Source: Rhabdothermincola sp036846205 (GTDB lineage: Bacteria; Actinomycetota; Acidimicrobiia; Acidimicrobiales; Acidimicrobilacustridaceae). Taken from it: DNA of 10,239 nt. The position numbers and the translations under genes were made by a program. The stretch covers positions 1 to 10,239 of the forward strand of contig NZ_DAIUCK010000108.1 in NCBI RefSeq assembly GCF_036846205.1, written 5' to 3'. The notes under the pieces are model-generated. The model ran no database searches. It was not told where the DNA came from and saw nothing but the letters and a program-made list of their open reading frames with translations. Below are positions 1-6,029 of the stretch, piece by piece (the stretch's first letter is position 1; every line of letters starts with the position of its first letter).

Positions 1-16
1 GGTGGCGACCGCCACC
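1..16. terminator. GC-rich hairpin downstream of ipdC, possible terminator
   Basis: A perfect inverted repeat (GGTGGCG-AC-CGCCACC) begins at the first base of the window, 17 bases past the ipdC stop codon. It can form a stem of 6-7 bp with a very short loop. No clear T-tract follows it on the minus strand, so it would not be a classic intrinsic terminator. Because it touches the window edge, it could equally be part of a neighbouring coding region. Confidence 0.22.
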
Positions 17-33
17 CGGCCTTCCCGTTTCTC

Positions 34-1116
34 TCAGTCCGTCAGCGCGGCGAGGACCCGGTCGGCCTCGCCCATGATGCGCTCGATCAGCTCGGCCACC
101 GACGGGAGGTCTTCGATGACACCGATGCCCTGCCCGGTGGGCAGGATCCCTACCTCCGGTCGCCCGTCCACCATCGTGGCTTTGATCAGCATGGGCGCGT
201 TGGCGGCCATGACGAGCTGGCTCCAGGTGAGATCCTGGTTGCGCTTCATCGCCAGGCCCTCTCGGAGCAGGTCCCGGTAGCTGGTGCGGGTGAGCCGGCG
301 GAAGGCGAGCGCATTGCGCACCGCCCTGGGGAGACGGGTGAGCACTGACGAGCGCTCGAGCTCGTCGACCACCTCGGTGCGGATCACCCGCTGCGGGTAC
401 CCGTCGATGGCCCTGGTGACCACGGTGTCGTTGACGGTCTTGCTCAGGTAGATCTGCTTGATGAGCTCGGGCACCGTGGAGTCACGGGTGAGCAGGAAGC
501 GAGTGCCCATCGCGATGCCGTCGGCGCCCCACGCCAGCGCAGCCACCAGCCCCCGCCCGTCGGTGAATCCACCCGCGCCGAGCACCGGGATGTCCACGGC
601 ATCGACCACCTGGGGCAGCAGCAGCGAGGTCGGCACCGAGCCCGTGTGCCCGCCTCCCTCGGCGCCCTGGGCGATGACGGCGTCCACGCCCCACTCCGCC
701 ACCTTCTCCGCGTGCCGCCTGGCCCCGACGGTCGGCATGGTGACCACGCCTGCATCCTTGAGCCGGGCGATGGTCTCCCGCCGGGGAGCCTGGGCGAAGG
801 ACGCCACCCGGACCCCCTCCCGAATGAGCAGGGTGATCCGATCGTCGATGTCGGGCTGGTCGGCGCGCAGGTTCACGCCGAAGGGGTTGTCCGTGCGCGC
901 CTTGACCTCCCGGATGGCTCGCTCGAGCTCGGCACAGGTCATGGTGGCCGAGGCGATGATGCCCAGGCCGCCGGCCGCGCTGGTCGCTGCGGTGAGCCGC
1001 GCCCCGGCCACCCACCCCATGCCGGTCTGCACGATCGGGTACCGCACCCCGAACAGCTCACAGGCACGGGTGTGCAGCGCTCGCCGACCCGGCGGCGGGC
1101 CGGCCGAAGCCGGCAT
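34..1116 (-). CDS. ipdC: IpdC-like flavin-dependent reductase of steroid ring C/D degradation
   Basis: This 360-residue protein belongs to the nitronate monooxygenase / 2-nitropropane dioxygenase-like family of FMN TIM barrels. In Mtb, IpdC is needed to process 5-OH HIC-CoA on the way to COCHEA-CoA, acting after IpdF and with EchA20. Visible motifs are the N-terminal strand with QTGMGWVAG (30-38), the AGGLGI loop (48-53), the phosphate-binding EGGGHTG (153-159), AGGFTDGRG (181-189) and GTRFLLT (204-210). From memory it aligns along nearly its whole length with Mtb Rv3553 (about 355 aa), with roughly 12 extra N-terminal residues. The ATG overlaps the ipdB stop as TGATG, which implies translational coupling; a GAGG lies about 10 nt upstream. 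It is the last gene of the echA20-ipdA-ipdB-ipdC operon. The family also contains enoyl reductases and true nitronate monooxygenases, but the operon context makes IpdC the clear choice. Confidence 0.93.
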   Translation of the reverse strand: MPASAGPPPGRRALHTRACELFGVRYPIVQTGMGWVAGARLTAATSAAGGLGIIASATMTCAELERAIREVKARTDNPFGVNLRADQPDIDDRITLLIREGVRVASFAQAPRRETIARLKDAGVVTMPTVGARRHAEKVAEWGVDAVIAQGAEGGGHTGSVPTSLLLPQVVDAVDIPVLGAGGFTDGRGLVAALAWGADGIAMGTRFLLTRDSTVPELIKQIYLSKTVNDTVVTRAIDGYPQRVIRTEVVDELERSSVLTRLPRAVRNALAFRRLTRTSYRDLLREGLAMKRNQDLTWSQLVMAANAPMLIKATMVDGRPEVGILPTGQGIGVIEDLPSVAELIERIMGEADRVLAALTD

Positions 1117-1925
1117 CAGTTCTTGACCTCGGTGGTGCGCAGCCCTGCGGGATCGATGACCTCGCGGATCAACCGCAACTCCTCCGTGGTGGGGAGCCGG
1201 GTCTCGTCGAGGTCGTCGGCGACCGCGAGCTCGAAGCCCGTCGCCTCCTGCACCTCCTCGAGCGACACGCCAGGGTGCACGCTGCGCACCCGCATGCGAT
1301 GGTCAGGGGTCTCGAAGTCGAACACCCCGAGGTTCGAGACCACCCGGCGGATCTCGTGGAACCGCGCCGCCCGAGGGCCCAGCGCGGCGGCCCGGTCGTA
1401 GCCCACCCCGCTCACCACGTCGACCTTCTCCACGAAGGACTTCGGGGTGTGGTTCGGGACCCAGTAGCTCGTGGTGTGGTTGATCGTGTTGCCCGGCGCG
1501 CCCCGGAAGCCCAGCAGCTGGGCTCGGGGGCGATGCCAGTCACCGATGCAGGCGATGTTCTGGTTGCCGTAGCGGTCGATCTGGCTCGCCCCCATCATCA
1601 CGTGACGCTTGCCGTTCCACAGCACGGTGAACATCTGCGGGTAGGGGTTCCAGCTCTCGACCACTTCGTCGAGCTCCAGCCTGCCGTCGACGTTGCGGTA
1701 GGGGTTCACACCGGGAGGCAGGCACGAAGCGGTGAACATGGCGAAGCCGTCGGTCATCACCAGCGACGGTTCGAAGGTCTCCCGGGCCAGGCGACCGCCG
1801 ATCATGGGGATGGTGCCGATGGGGTTGCAGAGGCGCTCACCATCGCCACGGAAGCATTCGGCCACCGCGACCACGCACACCTCGGCCCTGGTCACCCCCG
1901 GGACTGCTTCGGCTGATCCACCCAT
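1116..1925 (-). CDS. ipdB: IpdB, beta subunit of the COCHEA-CoA ring hydrolase
   Basis: This is the 269-residue beta subunit of the IpdAB heteromer. IpdAB has a class I CoA-transferase fold but acts as a hydrolase that opens the last six-membered steroid ring (COCHEA-CoA towards MOODA-CoA). Conserved blocks include VMTDG (56-60), RHVMMGASQIDRYGNQN (107-123), FRGAPGNTINHTTSYW (140-155) and VVSNLGVFDFETPDHRMR near the C-terminal third. They match my recollection of Mtb Rv3552. The frame stays open upstream to 2081, but those 52 codons lie inside ipdA and give an Arg/Gly-rich, non-homologous sequence. The ATG at 1925 has an AGGAGG 8 nt upstream, overlaps the ipdA stop as TGATG, and puts the family start (TRAEVC) near residue 12. 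I see no ENG-type glutamate motif of classical CoA-transferase beta subunits, consistent with hydrolase rather than transferase chemistry. Confidence 0.93.
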   Translation of the reverse strand: MGGSAEAVPGVTRAEVCVVAVAECFRGDGERLCNPIGTIPMIGGRLARETFEPSLVMTDGFAMFTASCLPPGVNPYRNVDGRLELDEVVESWNPYPQMFTVLWNGKRHVMMGASQIDRYGNQNIACIGDWHRPRAQLLGFRGAPGNTINHTTSYWVPNHTPKSFVEKVDVVSGVGYDRAAALGPRAARFHEIRRVVSNLGVFDFETPDHRMRVRSVHPGVSLEEVQEATGFELAVADDLDETRLPTTEELRLIREVIDPAGLRTTEVKN

Positions 1926-2791
1926 CAGCCCTGCCTCCTCGCCGCCAGCGCCGCCTGGTACTCGGCCTCGGACTCGAACTCGAGCCACTCCCGGGCGAAC
2001 GCCGACCAGGTCTCCTCGGAGGACGCCGCCGCCACGTACTGCTTCTGGAACGCCTCGTCGCGTCCGTAGTCGGGTGGGCACTCGGTGAAGTGCGCCCCGT
2101 TCGGTGCCTCGACGACACCGTCGACGTTCAGCCGGCTGATGCGCAGCGTGTGGAACGACCCGAACCGGGCGAAGTCCTCGGTGGGCACCACCTGCTCGCA
2201 GGACAGGAACGTGCGATCCGCGGCCAGGCTGAACCAGTCGTCCATGTACAGGTCCGGTCCGAGGAACTGCCCGTTGCCGGCCTGGTCGGCCCGATTCATG
2301 TGGATGAGCGCGACGTCGAGCTTGATCGCCGGCATGGCCACCAGCTCCTCGCCATCATCGTAGGGCGAGCGGACGGTGCGGATCTCGGGCATCACGGTGA
2401 GCAGGTCCGACCCCAGGCCGGCCCGGGTGGGGAGGAAGGGAACCCGCCAGGCCGCGGCCTGCAGGCCGAGCAGCAGCATGCCCTCGTCCAGCTCCATCGC
2501 CTCCAAGGCTCCCGTCTGCCTGGCAGCCCGGAAGTGCGGCTCCAGCGGGATCGAGTCCAGGGAGACGAACCCGTAGATCGCCCTGCGGACCTTGCCCGCG
2601 GCGCAGAGCAGGCCGATGTCCGGGCCGCCGTAGCTCACCACCGTGAGGTCTCGCAGCGGCGAACGCAGGATCGCCCGCACGAGTGACATCGGCTTGCGGC
2701 GGGACCCCCAGCCGCCGATGCCGATCGTCATGCCGTCGCGGAGCTCGGCGATCACGTCTTCTTCGGTCATGCGCTTGTCGGGCAGCGCCAT
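1925..2791 (-). CDS. ipdA: IpdA, alpha subunit of the COCHEA-CoA ring hydrolase
   Basis: This 288-residue CoA-transferase-family alpha subunit is the partner of IpdB in cytosolic ring opening of COCHEA-CoA. Conserved stretches are GMTIGIGGWGSRRKPM (20-35), YGGPDIGLLCAAGKV (54-68), YGFVSLDS (73-80), the LDEGM block (101-105), LPTRAGLG (120-127) and EAPNGAHFTECPPDYGRDE (228-246). E103 in the DEG block probably corresponds to the catalytic Glu105 reported for Mtb IpdA; this is an alignment from memory. Mtb Rv3551 is about 292 aa, so the length fits. I chose the ATG at 2791 because GGAG (2797-2800) lies 5 nt upstream. An in-frame GTG at 2797 would add two residues but has worse spacing. The gene follows echA20 by 8 nt, with the RBS overlapping the echA20 stop codon, and it overlaps ipdB. 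Confidence 0.94.
   Translation of the reverse strand: MALPDKRMTEEDVIAELRDGMTIGIGGWGSRRKPMSLVRAILRSPLRDLTVVSYGGPDIGLLCAAGKVRRAIYGFVSLDSIPLEPHFRAARQTGALEAMELDEGMLLLGLQAAAWRVPFLPTRAGLGSDLLTVMPEIRTVRSPYDDGEELVAMPAIKLDVALIHMNRADQAGNGQFLGPDLYMDDWFSLAADRTFLSCEQVVPTEDFARFGSFHTLRISRLNVDGVVEAPNGAHFTECPPDYGRDEAFQKQYVAAASSEETWSAFAREWLEFESEAEYQAALAARRQG
1934..1939 (-). promoter_or_regulatory. Ribosome binding site that sets the ipdB start
   Basis: On the minus strand this reads AGGAGG, 8 nt before the ATG at 1925. It supports that ATG over the longer in-frame extension that would begin inside ipdA at 2081. Confidence 0.8.
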
Positions 2792-2796
2792 CAGCA

Positions 2797-2800
2797 CTCC
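2797..2800 (-). promoter_or_regulatory. Ribosome binding site that sets the ipdA start
   Basis: GGAG on the minus strand is embedded in the echA20 stop (TAGGAG) and sits 5 nt before the ATG at 2791. It favours that ATG over the GTG at 2797, which overlaps the motif itself. The stop/RBS overlap suggests coupled translation of echA20 and ipdA. Confidence 0.7.
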
Positions 2801-3558
2801 TACTTGGTGAAGTCGGCGTCGCGCCCCTCGACGAAGGCGTCGCGCGCCTCATCGGCCACGCCCGAGAGGTTCAGCTCGAAGGTGAAGCCCTGCTCATAGC
2901 GGTAGCTGCGCTTCACGTCCCACAGGTCGATGCCGTTCAACGACTCCTTGGCCGCCCGGATGACCGTCGGGCTCTTCATGGCGATCTGGCGAGCCACCTC
3001 GATCGCCGCCGGGCGGAGCTCGTCCCGCTCGACCACCTGCAACACCGAACCGAACTGGTGCAGCTCCTGGGCCGTGGCCGTGGCGGCGGTGTAGACCATG
3101 GCTCGCATCTTGTGCTGGGGCACCAGCCGGGCCAGGTGGGTCGCCGCACCGAGCGCCCCCCGATCGACCTCGGGGAGCCCGAAGTAGGCGTCCGTGGACG
3201 CCACCACGATGTCGGCATTGCCCACCAGGCCGATGCCTCCGCCCAGGCAGTAGCCGTGCACTGCCGCGATCACGGGCACCGCGCACTCGTACACCGCGGC
3301 GAAGGCCGCGAAGCAGCCGCGGTTGGCGCCGAGGAGGGCGTCGAAGCCCTCGGTGGCCTGCATCTCCTTGATGTCCACCCCGGCGTTGAAGCCCTTGCCC
3401 TCGGCCCGCAGGATCACGGCCCGCACACTGCGGTCCTCACCCAGCCCGCGCACGACGTCGGCCAGCTCGAACCAGCCGGCGACCGTCAGCGCGTTCACCG
3501 GTGGGTGCTCCATGACCACTTCCGCGATGCCGTCCTCGATCGACGATGTGATGCCCAT
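2800..3558 (-). CDS. echA20: EchA20-like crotonase, ring D hydrolase
   Basis: This 252-residue enoyl-CoA hydratase/isomerase (crotonase) family protein matches Mtb EchA20 (Rv3550, about 247 aa), which hydrolytically opens the five-membered ring to form COCHEA-CoA. Signature regions are HPPVNAL (18-24), the first oxyanion-hole strand GFNAGVDIKEMQ (56-67), the second oxyanion-hole helix YCLGGGIGLVGNADIVVAS (103-121), FGLPEVDRGALGAATHL (126-142) and the C-terminal EQGFTFELNLSGVADEARDAF (222-242) typical of this subfamily. I chose the ATG at 3558, which has GGAG 7 nt upstream and begins exactly where the family does (MGITSS). An in-frame GTG at 3576 would add six residues without a better RBS. 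It is the first gene of its operon. The putative operator at 3590-3604 is centred 39 nt upstream of the start, and the gene is divergent from the SDR, as Rv3550 is from Rv3549c in Mtb. Confidence 0.94.
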   Translation of the reverse strand: MGITSSIEDGIAEVVMEHPPVNALTVAGWFELADVVRGLGEDRSVRAVILRAEGKGFNAGVDIKEMQATEGFDALLGANRGCFAAFAAVYECAVPVIAAVHGYCLGGGIGLVGNADIVVASTDAYFGLPEVDRGALGAATHLARLVPQHKMRAMVYTAATATAQELHQFGSVLQVVERDELRPAAIEVARQIAMKSPTVIRAAKESLNGIDLWDVKRSYRYEQGFTFELNLSGVADEARDAFVEGRDADFTK

Positions 3559-3589
3559 GGCGGCTCCATCCGACACTGCCCCACCGTTT

Positions 3590-3604
3590 CTGATGGGGCG
3601 TCAG
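3590..3604. promoter_or_regulatory. Putative operator, copy 1 (CTGATG-GGG-CGTCAG), echA20/SDR divergent promoter
   Basis: This inverted repeat has 6-bp arms, a 3-bp spacer and one mismatch (CTGATG against CGTCAG). It lies in the 105-bp intergenic region between the divergent echA20 and SDR starts, so one bound regulator could control both operons. It is the same motif as the perfect copies at 5534-5548 and 10181-10195. The size and symmetry suit a dimeric helix-turn-helix repressor such as a TetR-family protein; that identity is inference. Confidence 0.7.
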
Positions 3605-3650
3605 CTCGGTGTGGCAAGGTAGGCGATCATCACCTGCGTTGCGAATCCCC

Positions 3651-3657
3651 GGAGGAG
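3651..3657 (+). promoter_or_regulatory. Strong ribosome binding site for the SDR gene
   Basis: GGAGGAG lies 6 nt before the ATG at 3664 and fixes that start. The in-frame ORF extends far upstream but runs through antisense echA20 sequence. A TAGGCG hexamer at 3620-3625, 15 nt beyond the operator, is a weak -10 candidate, so this transcript would carry a short leader. Confidence 0.75.
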
Positions 3658-3663
3658 CTCGAC

Positions 3664-4491
3664 ATGACCGGCGCACTCGGAAACCCCCTCGATCTCAGCG
3701 GGTCGGTCGTCCTCGTCACCGGCGGCACCAAAGGGGTCGGCCGAGGCATCGCCGCCCGCTTCCTCCAGGCTGGCGCCACGGTGGTGGTGTCGGCTCGCCA
3801 CGAGCCCGACAGCCCGGTGGCGGTGGAGAACAACCAGGCGGCCTTCGTGGCCGCCGACCTACGCGACCCTGAACAGGCTGCCGCCGTCGTGGCCTTCGCG
3901 GTGGAACGCTTCGGCCGGCTCGACGTGGTGGTGAACAACGCCGGCGGTTCGCCGCGGGCGGACGCCGCGCAGGCCTCGCCTCGGTTCTCCGAGTCGATCG
4001 TCCGCTTGAACCTGCTGGCCCCGCTGCACGTCGCCCAGGCCGCCAACGCCGTGATGCAGGAACAGGAGAGCGGGGGGTCCATCATCAACATCGCCAGCGT
4101 CAGCGCCCTCCGCCCCTCGCCCGGCACCGCGGCCTACGGCGCGGCCAAGGCCGGCTTGTTGAGCCTCACGACGACCCTGGCGGTCGAGTGGGCACCGAAA
4201 GTGCGGGTCAACGCGGTCACGCCCGGTTACATCGAGACCGAACAGGCCCACCTGCACTACGGCGACGCCGATGGGGTGGCGGCGGTGGCCGGCACCATCC
4301 CCCTGCGGCGTATGGGCACGCCCGTGGACGTGGGGGATGCCTGCCTGTACCTCGCCTCCTCGCTCGCCGGCTACGTCAGCGGCGCCAACCTGGTGGTGCA
4401 CGGTGGCGGCGAACGACCGCTGTTTCTCTCGGCTGCCAACGCCGACGCGACCGGCGTGACCGGCGCATCACCGTCCCCGGGGGGCGGGTAG
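3664..4491 (+). CDS. SDR-family dehydrogenase, steroid-cluster type (Rv3549c-like)
   Basis: This 275-residue classical short-chain dehydrogenase/reductase has a Rossmann cofactor motif TGGTKGVG (19-26), NNAG (91-94), and catalytic S145, Y158 and K162 (YGAAK). The substrate-side motif ASPRFSESIVRLNLLAPL (104-121) and the late AHLHYGDADG block resemble the SDR genes divergently transcribed from echA20 in mycobacteria, from memory. Those genes belong to the KstR2 regulon but lack a clearly assigned reaction. A role in oxidising a hydroxyacyl-CoA or ring hydroxyl during HIP degradation is inferred from position only. The last roughly 20 residues form a Ser/Pro/Gly-rich tail (ending GASPSPGGG) beyond the usual SDR core. 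It shares a putative operator with echA20 and is followed after 9 nt by the helical-repeat gene, with which it is probably co-transcribed. Confidence 0.9.
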   Translation: MTGALGNPLDLSGSVVLVTGGTKGVGRGIAARFLQAGATVVVSARHEPDSPVAVENNQAAFVAADLRDPEQAAAVVAFAVERFGRLDVVVNNAGGSPRADAAQASPRFSESIVRLNLLAPLHVAQAANAVMQEQESGGSIINIASVSALRPSPGTAAYGAAKAGLLSLTTTLAVEWAPKVRVNAVTPGYIETEQAHLHYGDADGVAAVAGTIPLRRMGTPVDVGDACLYLASSLAGYVSGANLVVHGGGERPLFLSAANADATGVTGASPSPGGG

Positions 4492-4500
4492 ACAGGATGC

Positions 4501-5568
4501 ATGCTGATCGCGGGGCGCACCTACCGTGACCTGCGGGCCGCGTTCGGGCGAGGGGCGTACGACCAGATCGTCCGCGACGGCCCAGCGGTGGCGGCCATCC
4601 TCCAGGCCGATGCCACCCAGCAGGAGCTGGTGCCCGCAACCGCCCTGCTCGTGGGCGCCGCGCTGGCCGAGCAGGAGCTCTACACCGACGCCATCGCCTG
4701 GCTCGAGTACGGCTTGGCCCGGCTGCCCGGCACGGCGTCGGTCGCCGAGGTCGCCGGCGGCCACTGGCACCACCGGCTCCTCGCGGACCTGTACCTGCTG
4801 ACCGGACGCTGGGACTCGGCCTCCGGCTACCTGGACTGGTTGGCCCGCCCCGAGCAGCCGCTCGACAGCCGCCTGGCCGCCACCCGAGGGCAGGCCATGC
4901 TGGCCGCGGCACGCGGGCGCTTCGACGACGCGCATCTCTTGGTGAACGCTGCAGCCGACCTGGCCCGACGAGCACACAGCAGTGCCCTGGCCGCGATGGT
5001 GGAAGCCGACCGGGCGCTCATCGTCGCCGCGCAGGGCCGGCTGCTCGAAGCCGTCCGATTCACCGAGGAGGTGGCGCCCCGTCTCGCCGCGCCCGGCCGG
5101 GCACCAGAGCAGCGTTGGGCGAACGCGGTCGCGGCCGCGCTCCTGACCACGATGGCCCGGCTGCTCGCGACGGCCGGGGATCTGATGACCGCGACCCGCT
5201 ACCTCATCGAGGCCGGCGTCCCCGTAGTGGCCACCGGACGGTCGTACTGGTCGGCGCAGCTCGACCTGGCCCGGGGGGTGGTGTGGCGGGAGGGTGGCGA
5301 GGCCGAGCGGGCCGAGCCCGCCGCCATCCGGGCCGTGCAGGAGCTCGACCGCCTCGGGGCCCGGCCCGCCGCGGCGGTGGCCCGGCTCGAGGAGGCCCGG
5401 CTCGCGGAGGCACGCGGTCACCTGCTCTCCGCCCGGCGCCTCTACGAGCGGGCCTGGCGCGAGTGCGCGGCGCTCGGCCTGTCCCGGGAGACGAGCGGGA
5501 TCCGTGCCCGGCTGGCGACCCTCGGGCGCGAAACTGACGAGTCGTCAGAATCCTGGGTGGTCGAGTAG
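4501..5568 (+). CDS. Helical-repeat (TPR-like) protein of unknown function
   Basis: I do not recognise a specific family for this 355-residue protein. It is almost entirely alpha-helical and Ala/Leu/Arg-rich, with successive helix pairs resembling tetratricopeptide or MalT-type repeats: LVGAALAEQELYTDAIAWLE (50-69), HHRLLADLYLLTGRWDSASG (89-108), RGQAMLAAARGRFDDAHLLV (129-148) and LEEARLAEARGHLLSARRLY (296-315). I see no signal peptide, membrane segment or DNA-binding domain, so it is probably a cytosolic scaffold or sensor-like protein. The ATG at 4501 is 9 nt after the SDR stop; only a weak AGG precedes it. A second ATG at 4497 is out of frame and ends after about 10 codons. Its 3' end contains an operator copy (5534-5548, codons for residues 345-350). 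I know of no counterpart in the mycobacterial steroid clusters. It could be a remnant of an activator of the LuxR/MalT or BTAD type that lacks its DNA-binding part, but that is a guess. Confidence 0.72.
   Translation: MLIAGRTYRDLRAAFGRGAYDQIVRDGPAVAAILQADATQQELVPATALLVGAALAEQELYTDAIAWLEYGLARLPGTASVAEVAGGHWHHRLLADLYLLTGRWDSASGYLDWLARPEQPLDSRLAATRGQAMLAAARGRFDDAHLLVNAAADLARRAHSSALAAMVEADRALIVAAQGRLLEAVRFTEEVAPRLAAPGRAPEQRWANAVAAALLTTMARLLATAGDLMTATRYLIEAGVPVVATGRSYWSAQLDLARGVVWREGGEAERAEPAAIRAVQELDRLGARPAAAVARLEEARLAEARGHLLSARRLYERAWRECAALGLSRETSGIRARLATLGRETDESSESWVVE
5534..5548. promoter_or_regulatory. Putative operator, copy 2 (CTGACG-AGT-CGTCAG), before the DUF35/thiolase pair
   Basis: This is a perfect inverted repeat; the arms can be read as CTGACGA-G-TCGTCAG (7-1-7). 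It lies inside the last codons of the upstream helical-repeat gene and is centred 39 nt before the GTG of the DUF35 gene. It matches the copies at 3590-3604 and 10181-10195 in arm sequence and spacing while the spacer differs, which is the pattern expected of a protein-binding site. Confidence 0.75.
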
Positions 5569-5570
5569 CG
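5565..5570 (+). promoter_or_regulatory. Candidate -10 element for a leaderless DUF35/thiolase transcript
   Basis: TAGCGT fits the actinobacterial TANNNT -10 pattern and ends 9 nt before the GTG at 5580. No Shine-Dalgarno sequence precedes that GTG. Operator copy 2 ends 16 nt upstream, where it would cover the -35 region. Confidence 0.45.
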
Positions 5571-5579
5571 TGACCAGCC

Positions 5580-6029
5580 GTGAGCGACAAGACCCGAGTG
5601 CCCGCGGTCGAGGGTTGGTTCACCACCGATCCTGATCGTCCCGCCCTGCTCGGCACCCGTTGCGCGAGCTGTGGCACCTACTCGTTCCCCCGCGAGACCA
5701 GCTTCTGCAAGAACCCCGACTGCACGGGGCGCGACTTCGAAGAGGTCGAGCTCAGCCGGAGGGGCACCATCTGGTCGTACACCAACGCGTGCTACCAGCC
5801 CCCGCCGCCGTACGTGCCCACCACCGACCCGTTCGAGCCCTTCTCGCTCGCCGCGGTGGAGCTGGCCGAGGAGAAGATGGTGGTGCTGGGGCAGCTCGTG
5901 GCGGGAGTCCGGCTGGAGGACCTCACCGTCGGCACCGAGGTGGACCTGGTCGTCGACACGCTGTTCGAGGACGACGAGCACGAGTACCTGGTCTGGAAGT
6001 GGCGTCCGGTGACCGAGGGGGCCCGCTGA
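5580..6029 (+). CDS. DUF35 zinc-ribbon / OB-fold partner of the thiolase-like enzyme
   Basis: This 149-residue protein has the standard DUF35 architecture. An N-terminal rubredoxin-like zinc ribbon carries C28, C31, C43 and C48 (CASC at 28-31, CKNPDC at 43-48). An OB-fold follows at about residues 60-142 with RRGTIWSYT and VVLGQLVAGV strands. DUF35 proteins typically bind acyl-CoA and stabilise or activate a thiolase-superfamily partner, as in Ltp2-ChsH2 aldolases of steroid side-chain cleavage. The stop codon overlaps the next gene's ATG (TGATG), so the two subunits are probably made in a fixed ratio. The GTG start lacks a Shine-Dalgarno sequence but has a -10-like TAGCGT just upstream. Operator copy 2 places the gene in the same putative regulon as the ring C/D genes. 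Confidence 0.88.
   Translation: MSDKTRVPAVEGWFTTDPDRPALLGTRCASCGTYSFPRETSFCKNPDCTGRDFEEVELSRRGTIWSYTNACYQPPPPYVPTTDPFEPFSLAAVELAEEKMVVLGQLVAGVRLEDLTVGTEVDLVVDTLFEDDEHEYLVWKWRPVTEGAR

Noticed and set aside
40..45. CGTCAG half-site near the ipdC stop
   Set aside because: The other half-site is not present at the right distance; only two of six left-arm positions match.
347..366. Inverted repeat GACGAGC-N6-GCTCGTC inside ipdC
   Set aside because: Internal to conserved coding sequence, different in spacing and sequence from the promoter repeats; likely chance from codon use.
1926..2081. N-terminal extension of ipdB
   Set aside because: It lies inside ipdA, encodes Arg/Gly-rich sequence, and the internal ATG at 1925 has a strong RBS and family-consistent start.
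2683..3663. Upstream extension of the SDR frame through antisense echA20
   Set aside because: The real start at 3664 has a GGAGGAG site and begins at the family start. The extension is non-homologous and overlaps a conserved gene on the other strand.
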